DNA of 64,000 nt from Enterococcus crotali (GCF_000633635.1 NZ_AYPQ01000007.1:133918-197917); one strand, 5' to 3'. Shown: positions 18,282 to 26,890, numbered from the stretch's first letter. The notes: generated by a model from the sequence alone, not told the origin. A program made the numbers and translations.

Positions 18282-18333
18282 TGGAGGTCAAGACATGACG
18301 CATAAAGTTATGTCTTGACCTCCATATTTTTTT
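18282..18333 (+). terminator. Strong terminator after the LysR gene
   Basis: A perfect 15-base-pair stem (TGGAGGTCAAGACAT, 18282-18296, with 18310-18324) followed by A and seven T. Confidence 0.9.
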
Positions 18334-18381
18334 ACGCTCGGAAAGAAATTTAATTTCTTTTATTTTTAAAATATATTTAAC

Positions 18382-18410
18382 TTGAAATTAAGTTTCATAA
18401 ATGATATGAT
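18382..18410 (+). promoter_or_regulatory. PTS/murQ operon promoter with overlapping RpiR-type operator
   Basis: TTGAAA (18382-18387) and TATGAT (18405-18410) are 17 bases apart. TGAAA-TTAAG-TTTCA at 18383-18397 is a perfect palindrome overlapping the -35, of the kind bound by RpiR regulators. It fits repression by the RpiR gene in the same operon. Confidence 0.75.
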
Positions 18411-18477
18411 TTGTGCACAGGAAGAAAGCGCATTCTTTTTTGGGTTAGTGAAGCTTTTAATTGAAGGAGGAAGCAAA

Positions 18478-19281
18478 ATGGAAATTTCTATCGGCATTAT
18501 TCTGATTTTATGTATTTACACTGTAATAGGTGTATTAGACCAAATTTCTATCCAAATTGGTCCATATACACCGTTATTTGCTGCAACATTTACTGGTTTG
18601 GTCTTAGGAGATGTTCAAACAGGTTTGATGATTGGGGCAACTTTACAATTGATGACACTTGGTGTGGCGACTTATGGCGGAGCAACGGTGCCGGATTTTC
18701 TTTCTGGCGCGGTAATGGGAACAGCCTATGCGATTATTTCAGGTAAAGGTGCTGAGTATGGGATCGGGGTTGCAGTACCAATAGGATTACTGTTGACACA
18801 ATTAGATATTCTAGGACGCATGACGAATACTTTTTTCCAACATAAAGCAGATAAATATGCAGCTGAGGGAAATTATAAAGGCGTGGAACGTTGTAATGTG
18901 CTAGGTATTTTTCCTTGGACCTTGTCTCGTGTGATCCCAGTTTTCATTGGATTAGCCTTTGGTGAACAAGTTGTAACGGTGATCAATGAATGGATTCCAA
19001 TGTGGGTCATGAATGGTCTAAAAGCAGCAGGTGCAATTTTGCCAGCAATGGGGATCGCTATTTTGATGCGCTACTTACCCATCAAAACCTACTGGCCGTA
19101 TTTTATTATTGGTTTTGTATTACTTGCGTATGGGGCGGCCTTTTTCTCTGTATTAGGTGTAGCACTAGTTGGTCTAGCGTTAGCGGCGATTTATGTGATG
19201 AATCAAAACAATAAAGGGAGTGCAACACCAGCTGGCACAGTTGTTTATGAAGACGATGAGGAGGTAGAAATCGATGACTAA
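18478..19281 (+). CDS. PTS mannose-class EIIC
   Basis: A 267-residue membrane subunit with the EIIC-sorbose/mannose pattern (GPYTPLFAATFTGLVLGD, GATLQLMTLGVATYGGATVPD). ATG 18478 follows GAAGGAGGAAGC; the frame extends upstream without a ribosome site. Stop overlaps the EIID start by 8 bases. EIIC forms the sugar channel with EIID. The acidic C-terminal tail (EDDEEVEIDD) is notable. Operon order C-D-B-regulator-murQ-A. Confidence 0.9.
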   Translation: MEISIGIILILCIYTVIGVLDQISIQIGPYTPLFAATFTGLVLGDVQTGLMIGATLQLMTLGVATYGGATVPDFLSGAVMGTAYAIISGKGAEYGIGVAVPIGLLLTQLDILGRMTNTFFQHKADKYAAEGNYKGVERCNVLGIFPWTLSRVIPVFIGLAFGEQVVTVINEWIPMWVMNGLKAAGAILPAMGIAILMRYLPIKTYWPYFIIGFVLLAYGAAFFSVLGVALVGLALAAIYVMNQNNKGSATPAGTVVYEDDEEVEIDD

Positions 19282-20092
19282 CAAATTAACCAAAAAAGAT
19301 ATTAATAAAGTATATTTGAGAAATCTCTTCAGCTTACAATGGGGTTGGAATTATGAAAAAATGCAAGGTATTGGGTATGCCTATGTGATTATGCCAGCGT
19401 TGAAACGCTTATATGGCAACGATCCTGAAAAAATGAAAAAAGCACTTAAAACACAAATGGGCTTTTTCAATACAACACCAGCCATGTCGCATTTGATCAT
19501 CGGAGCAGATATGGCATTAGAAGAGAAAATCGGGATCGAAGATGATCAGGCGATCACAGGCTTAAAAACAGGTTTGATGGGTCCGTTTGCTGGCGTAGGG
19601 GATACACTTTTCATTGCGATCTATCGAGCAATTGTTTTTTCGATCGCTGCTTATATGGCCCAAGGTGGACAAGCTTTTGGGTTAGCGATTCCGATCATTG
19701 CTGGAGCAGCAGTTTTATGGGTACGTTATAAATTTACTTGGATCGGGTACAACCAAGGGAAAAAAATTGCCACAGAATTTGCTGATAAGATGAAACTTTT
19801 GACACAAGCAGCAGCAATTCTCGGATTAACTGTTGTTGGAGGATTGATTCCTTCTGTGATAACTTATAAACTAGAGTTGACCTATAAAATGGGAGAAGTC
19901 ACTTTGTCTATTCAAGAGATGCTGGATAAAATTTTACCAGCCTTGATTCCGTTGTCGATCGTTATGATGTCTTATTGGTTATTAGGAAAGAAAAAAATGA
20001 ATTCGACCCGTTTGATTTTTGTCTTGATTTTACTCGGAATGGTTTTAGGTAATTTACAAGGAATCACATCTTGGATCGGAAATCTATTTTAA
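19274..20092 (+). CDS. PTS mannose-class EIID
   Basis: A 272-residue EIID subunit, typical in length, with the family features QWGWNYEKMQGIGYAYVIMPAL at the N-terminus (membrane-surface region), FFNTTPAMSHLIIGADMALEE and GLMGPFAGVGD. It overlaps the EIIC gene, with the ribosome site GATGAGGAGG inside the EIIC end. It works as part of the membrane translocator. Confidence 0.92.
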   Translation: MTNKLTKKDINKVYLRNLFSLQWGWNYEKMQGIGYAYVIMPALKRLYGNDPEKMKKALKTQMGFFNTTPAMSHLIIGADMALEEKIGIEDDQAITGLKTGLMGPFAGVGDTLFIAIYRAIVFSIAAYMAQGGQAFGLAIPIIAGAAVLWVRYKFTWIGYNQGKKIATEFADKMKLLTQAAAILGLTVVGGLIPSVITYKLELTYKMGEVTLSIQEMLDKILPALIPLSIVMMSYWLLGKKKMNSTRLIFVLILLGMVLGNLQGITSWIGNLF

Positions 20093-20110
20093 AAGAAAAG
20101 GATGATAAGG

Positions 20111-20587
20111 ATGACAATAGAAAATGCACGTGTGGATGAACGCTTGATCCATGGACAAGTGGCAACTGTTTGGACAAATACTCTAGGAGCTCAAAGAATC
20201 ATGGTGGTCAACGATTTAGCAGTTAAAGATCAACTGCAGATCGGCGCACTAAAAATGGCAAAACCTGCTGGCGTAAAACTATCTATTTTATCAAAACGAA
20301 AAGCAATTGAAAAAATCTTAGCTGGTAATTACGATGATGAAAGGGTCTTTTTGATTACCAAAGATATTCAAGATATGGCTGATTTGATTGATGGCGGGGT
20401 TCCATTAAAAGCATTTAATGTAGGGAATATCTCGCAAAAAGAAGGAAGCAAGCCTATCAAGAAGTCGGTGGCAGTAACTGAAACGGATATCCAAACAATT
20501 AGGCGTTTGGACGGACAAGGCATAAAAATTACGGCACAAATGATTCCATCTGAATCTGATGAAACGATTTTAAATTTTATTAAATAA
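20111..20587 (+). CDS. PTS mannose-class EIIB
   Basis: A 158-residue cytosolic EIIB with phosphoryl-accepting H14 in RVDERLIHGQV. ATG 20111 gives correct spacing to AAAAGGAT (20097-20104); ATG 20102 would be too close. It receives phosphate from EIIA (encoded at the operon end) and passes it to the imported sugar. Confidence 0.92.
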   Translation: MTIENARVDERLIHGQVATVWTNTLGAQRIMVVNDLAVKDQLQIGALKMAKPAGVKLSILSKRKAIEKILAGNYDDERVFLITKDIQDMADLIDGGVPLKAFNVGNISQKEGSKPIKKSVAVTETDIQTIRRLDGQGIKITAQMIPSESDETILNFIK

Positions 20588-20607
20588 AAAGCAGGAGCTG
20601 AAGCTAT

Positions 20608-21459
20608 ATGGATGCTATCAAAATCATACGACAAAAATACAAGGATTTTTCTAAGGTCAACCGAAAGATCGCAGATTATATATTAAAAGATCCAACATTG
20701 GTTCTTTCATTGACCGCCAATGAGATCGCATCCAATAGCGGGACCTCCCCTGCTTCAGTGACGCGTTTTTCTAAATCACTGACATTTGATAGTTGGGAAG
20801 AACTAAAGCTTGCAATCGCCACAAAACAAGGCGCTGAACACACGCCAAAAGCAATCGATCCGATTGTCGCGGCAACTGATTCTATCGAAACACTCTGTGC
20901 AAAGGTCGAATCTTTGCTAAATACAACAATTGAAGATTTATTTGATTTGATCGACAAACAAGCACTGAAACGATCGATCGATGCAATCAAACAAGCAGAA
21001 ACTGTTTACTTGATCGGAATAGGCTCTTCATCATTAACAGCTTATGATTTGTATCATAAATTCAATCGGGCAGGAAAAAAGGCTGTGTTCAACTATGATG
21101 TGCATATGCAATTTGAATTTCTAAATTATTCTAAACCTGAGGATGTTCTGATTGCTATTTCATATAGCGGGCTGTCAAAAGAAGTCTTGATTGCCTGTGA
21201 GATTGCTCGGCAAAATAAAAGTAAAATTATTTTTATCACTAGAAATGAAAGTGAGCGAATCGTAAAAGTGAGCGATGAAGTTCTGCTTGTTCCAGCGAAT
21301 GAACATTTACTAAGAGTTGGGGCCGTGGCATCCATTGCTTCAACGATGGCAGTAGGCGATGTCCTCTATTTAGGCTCGATTCAAGATGATTTAGAGACAA
21401 CGATCGAAAAAAATATGATGGACACAAGAAAACTTGTAGAGAAATTGAAAGAAAAGTAG
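20608..21459 (+). CDS. RpiR family regulator (MurR-like)
   Basis: A 283-residue regulator with an N-terminal HTH domain (residues 1-75, with SNSGTSPASVTRFSKSL as the helix-turn-helix) and a C-terminal SIS sugar-phosphate-binding domain (YLIGIGSSSLTAYDLYHKF, ISYSGLSKEVL). Adjacent to murQ, it is the counterpart of MurR and would sense MurNAc-6-phosphate or a related sugar phosphate. The palindrome at 18383-18397 is its likely operator. Confidence 0.88.
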   Translation: MDAIKIIRQKYKDFSKVNRKIADYILKDPTLVLSLTANEIASNSGTSPASVTRFSKSLTFDSWEELKLAIATKQGAEHTPKAIDPIVAATDSIETLCAKVESLLNTTIEDLFDLIDKQALKRSIDAIKQAETVYLIGIGSSSLTAYDLYHKFNRAGKKAVFNYDVHMQFEFLNYSKPEDVLIAISYSGLSKEVLIACEIARQNKSKIIFITRNESERIVKVSDEVLLVPANEHLLRVGAVASIASTMAVGDVLYLGSIQDDLETTIEKNMMDTRKLVEKLKEK

Positions 21460-21468
21460 GGATGAAGG

Positions 21469-22374
21469 ATGAAGCTGGATGAATTGACCACTGAATCACG
21501 GAATGCAGCAAGTATGAATATCGATCAATTATCAACGATCGAGATGGTAAAACTGATCAATCAGGAGGATCAAAAAGTCGCCTTAGCAGTGGAAAAAGTT
21601 TTACCTGAATTGGCTGAAGCAATTGACCAAGCAGCAGCACGTTACCAAAAAGGCGGCCGACTGATTTATTGTGGTGCAGGAACATCGGGTCGCTTGGGAA
21701 CCCTTGATGCGATTGAGTTAACGCCAACATATAGTGTTTCGCCAGATAAGGCATTCGGTCTAATTGCTGGTGGAAAAGAAGCGATGTTTCAAGCAGTTGA
21801 AGGAGCAGAAGATTCAAAAGTATTAGCTGAAGCGGATTTAAAAAAACATGAGCTGACGTCTGAGGATGTGGTTATTGCGGTTGCTGCTAGTGGTAGAACA
21901 CCTTATGCTATTGGTGCAATAGAATATGCTAAAAAAGTCAATGCTTTGACGATTGCTGTGACTTGTAATGAAGCCAGTGAAATGAATAGAATCGCCGCAA
22001 TCGGTATTGCACCCGTTGTTGGACCAGAAGTAATCACTGGTTCAACTCGTATGAAAGCAGGTACTGCTCAAAAAATGGTTTTAAATATGTTTTCAACCGG
22101 AATCATGGTCAAAGTAGGAAATGTCTATCAAAATCTAATGGTGAATGTCCAACCAACAAATGAGAAACTAGTTCAACGCTCCGTTCATATTATTCATGAT
22201 GCAACTGGCGTTGATTTGACCACCGCACAAAAATATTTGGAAAAGGCACAAAATCATGTAGCTGAAGCAATCGTCATGATCAAAGGGCAAATCGATTTAA
22301 CTGAAGCGCAAGAACTGTTGAAGCGCCATAATCGACGTATCTCAGACGTTCTTGGTGAACTAACAAAAGAATAG
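21469..22374 (+). CDS. murQ: N-acetylmuramic acid 6-phosphate etherase
   Basis: A 301-residue MurQ, full length. It cleaves the lactyl ether of MurNAc-6-phosphate to GlcNAc-6-phosphate and D-lactate in cell-wall recycling. Seen: N-terminal LTTESRN, SIS phosphate-binding loop IYCGAGTSGRLGTLDA, the LIAGGKEAMFQAVEGAEDS segment with the catalytic Glu region, and VGPEVITGSTRMKAGTAQK. It starts nine bases after the regulator stop. Its presence identifies the operon as amino-sugar/peptidoglycan-fragment use. Confidence 0.95.
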   Translation: MKLDELTTESRNAASMNIDQLSTIEMVKLINQEDQKVALAVEKVLPELAEAIDQAAARYQKGGRLIYCGAGTSGRLGTLDAIELTPTYSVSPDKAFGLIAGGKEAMFQAVEGAEDSKVLAEADLKKHELTSEDVVIAVAASGRTPYAIGAIEYAKKVNALTIAVTCNEASEMNRIAAIGIAPVVGPEVITGSTRMKAGTAQKMVLNMFSTGIMVKVGNVYQNLMVNVQPTNEKLVQRSVHIIHDATGVDLTTAQKYLEKAQNHVAEAIVMIKGQIDLTEAQELLKRHNRRISDVLGELTKE

Positions 22375-22408
22375 AAACAGAATAAGTAGTTTGAGTGGAG
22401 GAGTTAAA

Positions 22409-22828
22409 ATGAAGCCTAAATTGATTTTGATGAGCCATGGTAATATGGCGGCTGAAACACTACGATCAGCCAAAATGATTGTTGGAGACTTGATATCAGC
22501 TCAAGTTGTTTCGATGACGGATACAGACGGTATGTCTGGTACAGTAGAAAAATTAACACAAATACTTGATGTTTTAGGAGACGTACCAGTGTTGATCTTA
22601 GCGGATCTAAAAGGCGGTACACCTTGTAATGTAGGCATGATGCAAATGAGTGAACGGCCGAAATTACGCGTGTTATCTGGTTTAAACCTGGCTATGGTAA
22701 TCGAAGCTGCGGTGTCGCCAATAGAAGAAATCGATGCGTTAGCAGATTATCTATGCGGGATAGGTAAGAATGCTGTAGAAAAAATTGAGCTTCCTGAATT
22801 TGATGAAGAAGAGGAGTATGAAGAATAG
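22409..22828 (+). CDS. PTS mannose-class EIIA
   Basis: A 139-residue EIIA with the active-site H10 in LILMSHGNMA and the family motif ADLKGGTPCN. ATG 22409 follows GGAGGAG. The unusual position at the end of the operon, after the regulator and murQ, completes a self-contained A-B-C-D permease. The acidic tail resembles that of the EIIC. Confidence 0.9.
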   Translation: MKPKLILMSHGNMAAETLRSAKMIVGDLISAQVVSMTDTDGMSGTVEKLTQILDVLGDVPVLILADLKGGTPCNVGMMQMSERPKLRVLSGLNLAMVIEAAVSPIEEIDALADYLCGIGKNAVEKIELPEFDEEEEYEE

Positions 22829-22873
22829 AAATAAAGCGGAGTTAAATCAAGAGCATGTAAAAAGAATAGTTAT

Positions 22874-22907
22874 AAAAAGCGTTTGAGAAATGTCCGAACG
22901 CTTTTTT
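22874..22907 (+). terminator. Terminator of the PTS/murQ operon
   Basis: AAAAAGCGTT (22874-22883) pairs with AACGCTTTTT (22897-22906); T run included in the right arm. Confidence 0.85.
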
Positions 22908-23042
22908 AGCATGAACGACCATGATATAATAAAATTTCATAAAAAAGGGTAGAATAAGTGGAGTAAAGCTCAGACCAATGACTACCGAGTGCTGCTTAAA
23001 AGTATTTGTTAGTCGTTCGTAATGAGTTGAACTGAAAGGAAC

Positions 23043-23558
23043 ATGCTAGTGGAATCATTAAATTATTTGATAAAGGTTCTTGCAGGAATCAGTCAGTCAC
23101 CATTGGAAAAGGTGCAAATTGAGGAACAAAACAAAGAATATGAGGGTGTAACGTTTTCAATAGGGAAACAAACATTTAGAAGCAGAAAAGCAAAACGAAC
23201 ACCGAAAAAAGCGGGGTATTTTGTTGTTTTTTGGGAGAAAGACGATCAAAATAAAAATCAGCCGTATGATGGACGAACAGCACCAGACAAATTAGTGATT
23301 ACTGTGTTCGATCAAGAAAAAAAAGGGCAATTTATCTTTCCTAAAGAACTTCTAATAAAAAAAGGAATCTTAAGTCATGAAAAAGTAGTCGGAAAGATGG
23401 CCTTGCGCGTTTATCCTACTTGGCTTGACGAATTAAATCGTACAGCGTCAGCTACTCAAAGGTGGCAAGCACCTTTTTTTATTGATTTGACGGCTAAACC
23501 TGATGTTGAGAAATTAAAAAAGCTGTATTTTGATCAAGCAAATGAAGAGGTTAAATAA
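23043..23558 (+). CDS. MepB family protein
   Basis: A 171-residue soluble protein matching the MepB family in its conserved core (EQNKEYEGVTFSIGKQTFRSRKAK with the K-x-T-P-K-K-x-G-x-F-V motif, then FPKELLIKKGIL, and RVYPTWL). MepB is named from the staphylococcal mepRAB operon, but its function is unknown; no mepR or mepA gene is nearby here. AAAGGA precedes ATG. Confidence 0.8.
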   Translation: MLVESLNYLIKVLAGISQSPLEKVQIEEQNKEYEGVTFSIGKQTFRSRKAKRTPKKAGYFVVFWEKDDQNKNQPYDGRTAPDKLVITVFDQEKKGQFIFPKELLIKKGILSHEKVVGKMALRVYPTWLDELNRTASATQRWQAPFFIDLTAKPDVEKLKKLYFDQANEEVK

Positions 23559-23729
23559 AAATAGACTGGAAATAAGCCTGATTGCTTATCTCCAGTCCTA
23601 ATAGTCATCAATAAAGAAAATACAAACAATGAATTCGTATAAAAGGAAGTATCGAAAAAGGTTATGTTGTTTTTAATCATTGTGTTTTCTTAAAGAATAC
23701 TTGGGAGTAGTACTTGACTATTATTTTGA

Positions 23730-23846
23730 AAAAGGCATGCTTACAAATTAAATCATCCAGGAGAATGGGTAAAAGGCTGGTTGGGATCAGCGTTTTATAT
23801 AGTCAATGGTTGGTTGACAGTTATATATTATGATTTAAAAATGTAA
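23730..23846 (+). pseudogene. Remnant encoding a Trp/Gly-rich peptide tail
   Basis: An open frame of 38 codons without start codon, entered after a stop at 23727. It reads KRHAYKLNHPGEWVKGWLGS then AFYIVNGWLTVIYYDLKM. The composition (three Trp, a hydrophobic C-terminal half) looks like real protein, possibly the end of a small membrane-active or secreted peptide. No family is recognised. Confidence 0.35.
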
Positions 23847-23882
23847 GCATGTACCTCTTAAGATAGAAACGAATAAACAAAA

Positions 23883-23912
23883 AATGGCGTTGGACACACA
23901 TCCAACGCCATT
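23883..23912 (-). terminator. Perfect hairpin, terminator-like on the minus strand
   Basis: AATGGCGTTGGA and TCCAACGCCATT pair around CACACA. A T run follows only when read on the minus strand. Confidence 0.5.
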
Positions 23913-24024
23913 GTAAGTTCAATAAATAAGCATAAACATCTTCAAGTCAGAAAAAACTAGTATAAACCTCTAGAAATTTCCGTCAAAATTGAGTAAAATG
24001 GAAGATGTCAATGTATAAATATTG

Positions 24025-24112
24025 GCTTAAGCAACTTGATTGGTCAGGTGTTCACTGACTGTTCAGGGCTTCATGATTTAGTTGGTAGCTAAATTGTGAA
24101 GTGCTTTTTTTT
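24025..24112 (+). ncRNA. Possible small RNA ending in a strong terminator
   Basis: After a TATAAA (24014-24019) there is a small hairpin (GTCAG/CTGAC near 24043-24059) and then a long terminator (24068-24081 with 24089-24104) followed by eight T. No ORF of note lies within. A TTGAGT 19 bases before the TATAAA is a poor -35. Could be a free-standing small RNA or only a terminator. Confidence 0.3.
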
Positions 24113-24440
24113 ATCCTATTCGTTTCTATCTATGTTCCATTTTATAGGAAAACCCTTTTAGGGTCAATAAAGTGTTGGAAAAAACTTACTTTATTTATTC
24201 GATCAATAGGAAGATTCGCAAAAATCATATCTGCCTAAAAGAGTGAAATAAAGTAATCGTTCACATTATCCGATAGAAATCATCAGGAAAATAGTAAGGG
24301 ACGATAGGGTAAAGCTGCACTTTATTTTGTGAAAGTAATCTTTTTTGATCAGTGATTGATCATCCCTACTTTAAAAAAAGCATTTATTGGCGTAAAATGA
24401 AAGTGGATACAAAAATGAATGGATTAATGAGGAGTAAAAA

Positions 24441-24650
24441 ATGCTGATAGAACTGATTATAGTGCTGACGGTTTTTACCTATGGCAGTAATTTTATTTTA
24501 TATTTGATTCTTAGAACAAAAGAAAAAATCCAAGGAATCGAAAAATTATCGATTTTTTTTGGTGTAAATATGACAATATTACTTTTAGACGGTGTTTTTT
24601 TGTTTATTGGAAAAGCGATAGCCGATAGTGGGGTTGCAGTTTTAGAATAG
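24441..24650 (+). CDS. Small membrane protein
   Basis: A 69-residue protein with two hydrophobic segments (residues 2-25 and 40-60) joined by a basic loop. GAGGAG lies eight bases before ATG 24441, which supports translation. Family not recognised. It ends 39 bases before the MerR gene and may share its transcript. Confidence 0.6.
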   Translation: MLIELIIVLTVFTYGSNFILYLILRTKEKIQGIEKLSIFFGVNMTILLLDGVFLFIGKAIADSGVAVLE

Positions 24651-24689
24651 TGAAATCGCAAGCTTAAATGAATTGTTTTTGGGGGAAGT

Positions 24690-25535
24690 ATGTTTAGAAT
24701 TGGAGAGTTTTCAAAATTATCACAAGTGTCGATTCGGATGCTTCGTTATTATGATGATCAAGGATTGTTAAAACCAGCAAAAGTCGATCAGCAAACGGGC
24801 TATCGATTGTATCATGTCAAACAACTGTCTGTTCTGCAGAAAATCGTTTTATTAAGGGATCTTAAATTTTCTTTGGCGGAAATAAAAGAGTTGGTTCATG
24901 AAAATGAAGACACTGGGTATTTTCGAGAATGTTTGGATAAAAAATACGTGCAAATAGAATCTGAGATAGCAACTGAAAAAAAGCGATTGGAAAAAATTCG
25001 GCAAACGATCAAACAAATAGAGTATCCGCAGCCAGTTTATTATCCAGTTACTTTTACGAGTACGCCTAGTGAGAAAGTAATTAGTTTGCGTAAAATAATA
25101 CCTGATTATTTTCAAGAAGGAGCATTATGGCATGAGTTAGGAGCATACTTAAAGCCGTTAGCACTTGAATTGGTGAGCAGCACGCCGACTAATTTCACTA
25201 TTTTTCATGATGAAGGATATCAAGAAGAAAATGTGGATTTGGAAGTTTGTTTAAAAGTAAAGCAATTAATTGCTGTTTCTAAGCCATTGAACTGCTACCA
25301 AACAGAGCCAATTCCTTTGGTAGCATCAATATTTGTCTCTGGACCTTATCAGAAACTAAAAGAAGCATATGCTTATTTTGCTAAGTGGTTGGATGAACAT
25401 GATGAATATGAGATGCTAGAGCCGACAAAGCAAATTTCCCATCGTGGTCCATATGAAGAAGAAAATCCTGAAAACTATCTAACTGAAATACAAATCCCTA
25501 TAAAAAAAATTATCCTTGACTCTCACACCATGTGA
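24690..25535 (+). CDS. MerR family regulator with GyrI-like effector domain
   Basis: A 281-residue regulator of BmrR type: winged HTH in residues 1-70 (IGEFSKLSQVSIRMLRYYDD), a coiled-coil dimerisation helix to about residue 115 and a C-terminal GyrI-like ligand-binding domain ending PYEEENPENYLTEIQIPIKK. Such regulators bind bulky hydrophobic or cationic compounds and remodel promoters that have a long spacer. Exactly such a promoter (25516-25546) lies in its own 3' end and faces the next gene. Confidence 0.88.
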   Translation: MFRIGEFSKLSQVSIRMLRYYDDQGLLKPAKVDQQTGYRLYHVKQLSVLQKIVLLRDLKFSLAEIKELVHENEDTGYFRECLDKKYVQIESEIATEKKRLEKIRQTIKQIEYPQPVYYPVTFTSTPSEKVISLRKIIPDYFQEGALWHELGAYLKPLALELVSSTPTNFTIFHDEGYQEENVDLEVCLKVKQLIAVSKPLNCYQTEPIPLVASIFVSGPYQKLKEAYAYFAKWLDEHDEYEMLEPTKQISHRGPYEEENPENYLTEIQIPIKKIILDSHTM

Positions 25536-25546
25536 GGGTCTATTCT
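25516..25546 (+). promoter_or_regulatory. MerR-type promoter (19-bp spacer with central palindrome)
   Basis: TTGACT (25516-25521) and TATTCT (25541-25546) are 19 bases apart. The spacer contains CTCACA-CCA-TGTGAG, a perfect palindrome. This is the classic architecture of MerR-activated promoters. It overlaps the end of the merR-like gene, and the ribosome site AGGAGG of the next gene begins nine bases after the -10, giving a very short leader. Confidence 0.85.
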
Positions 25547-25567
25547 GTGTATACAGGAGGGATAAAT

Positions 25568-26047
25568 ATGCAAAAATACAGTGTAAAAGCAATCGGTCAG
25601 TCAATCAGTAATGAGGAAGGATTTTTTGTTCAATTATTCTCAGAGTATAAAGTGGGGCTGAAAGGCCTACAAGGGTTTAGTCATCTAAATGTGCTCTATT
25701 GGTTTGATCAGCTTGATTCACCTGAAATGCGTGAAATATTAGAGACAGAGCAACCGTATAAAGAATCACCCAAAACCATGGGAACATTTGCAATCAGAGG
25801 ACCGATCCGCCCCAATCCAATCGCCTTTTCGGTAGTAGAAATTTTAGCGATCGATGAAGAACAGGGACTGATCCAAGTGGGGTATTTAGATGCAGAAGAT
25901 GGCAGTCCCATTTTGGATTTAAAACCTTATACACCAAGTATGGATCGAGTGGAGGCACCCACAGTTCCTGTATGGTGTGAAAAATGGCCTAAAAATATTG
26001 AATCTTCAGGTGATTTTGATTGGGCGAGTGTATTTAATTTCGAGTAG
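25568..26047 (+). CDS. TrmO/TsaA-type tRNA methyltransferase family protein
   Basis: A 159-residue protein of the TsaA/TrmO family, whose characterised members methylate N6-threonylcarbamoyl-adenosine in tRNA. Seen: early GLKGLQGFSHLNVLYWFD, the signature RGPIRPNPIAFSVVEI, and LDLKPYTPSMDR. ATG 25568 follows ATACAGGAGGG; the longer frame from 25532 would start inside the promoter. Expression appears to be driven by the MerR-type promoter immediately upstream, which is unusual for a tRNA-modification gene, so this paralogue may have another substrate. Confidence 0.82.
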   Translation: MQKYSVKAIGQSISNEEGFFVQLFSEYKVGLKGLQGFSHLNVLYWFDQLDSPEMREILETEQPYKESPKTMGTFAIRGPIRPNPIAFSVVEILAIDEEQGLIQVGYLDAEDGSPILDLKPYTPSMDRVEAPTVPVWCEKWPKNIESSGDFDWASVFNFE

Positions 26048-26071
26048 AAATGAATGAAAAGCTATTAGATT

Positions 26072-26120
26072 TTAGAATGAGGTGAAACTATTTCTAGTTT
26101 TGCTTCATTCTTTTTTTATA
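26072..26120 (+). terminator. Terminator after the TrmO-like gene
   Basis: AGAATGAGGTGAAACTA pairs imperfectly with TAGTTTTGCTTCATTCT, followed by seven T. Confidence 0.85.
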
Positions 26121-26146
26121 AGATTTCGGCTAAAAGTCCTATATGA

Positions 26147-26175
26147 ATGACGTAGATTTTCTGATAAGGTACAAT
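26147..26175 (+). promoter_or_regulatory. Promoter of the two-component system
   Basis: ATGACG (26147-26152) and TACAAT (26170-26175) are 17 bases apart, 26 bases before the response-regulator ATG. Confidence 0.55.
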
Positions 26176-26201
26176 AGAAGGAAACAACAGGAGGTCAAAA
26201 A

Positions 26202-26876
26202 ATGGCAAAAATCATGATCATAGAAGATGAGACAACAATTCGTGAACTAATCAGCGAAGAGCTGCAAAAATGGCAATTTGATACATTTGGAACAACTGAT
26301 TTCAATCATGTTTTAGAAGATTTCCAAAGAGAAGATCCACAATTGGTATTGCTAGATATCAATCTTCCAGTATTTGACGGGTATTATTGGTGTCAGAAAA
26401 TCCGTGAGATTTCTAAAATTCCGATTATTTTTATTTCCAGTCGAAATACAAATATGGATATGATCATGGCGATGAATATGGGGGCTGATGATTTTGTCAC
26501 AAAACCATTTCAAATCGATGTACTGATAGCAAAAATCAATGCACTCTTACGTCGTTCATATAACTACTCAGAAGTTGGCAGTGAGATCATGTCCCATAAT
26601 GGTATTACCCTAAATGTGGATAATGGCAGTATGGAAATCAATGGTGAAGTGATCGATTTAAGCAAAAATGAATATCGACTGCTCTATATTTTGATCAAGA
26701 AACACGGCAAGATTTTAACACGAGAAAAATTGTTGCGCGCTTTATGGGAAGATGAACGCTTTGTGGATGACAATACATTGACCGTCAACATCAATCGTTT
26801 AAGAAAAAAAATTGAACAAGCCGGTCTTGAAGGATATATTGAGACCAAAGTGGGACAAGGCTATATCGTGCCATAG
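26202..26876 (+). CDS. OmpR-family response regulator (BceR-like)
   Basis: A 224-residue regulator: receiver domain with phospho-acceptor D52 (LVLLDINLP), acidic pair E8-D9, Lys in VTKPFQ, and a C-terminal winged helix (SKNEYRLLYILIKKHGKILTREKLL). ACAGGAGG precedes ATG. It pairs with the kinase 14 bases downstream. Similar systems respond to cell-wall antibiotics. Confidence 0.92.
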   Translation: MAKIMIIEDETTIRELISEELQKWQFDTFGTTDFNHVLEDFQREDPQLVLLDINLPVFDGYYWCQKIREISKIPIIFISSRNTNMDMIMAMNMGADDFVTKPFQIDVLIAKINALLRRSYNYSEVGSEIMSHNGITLNVDNGSMEINGEVIDLSKNEYRLLYILIKKHGKILTREKLLRALWEDERFVDDNTLTVNINRLRKKIEQAGLEGYIETKVGQGYIVP

Positions 26877-26890
26877 AATAGGAGCAGAAA

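Larger units (their letters stand above)
23559..24440. other. Long intergenic region with hairpins and a peptide remnant
   Basis: About 880 bases without an intact gene. It holds a hairpin right after mepB (AGACTGGA...TCCAGTC, 23564-23599), a Trp/Gly-rich coding remnant (23730-23846), a 12-bp perfect hairpin at 23883-23912, and a possible small RNA unit ending in a terminator at 24112. Nothing recognisable was seen in 24113-24430. Confidence 0.6.
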
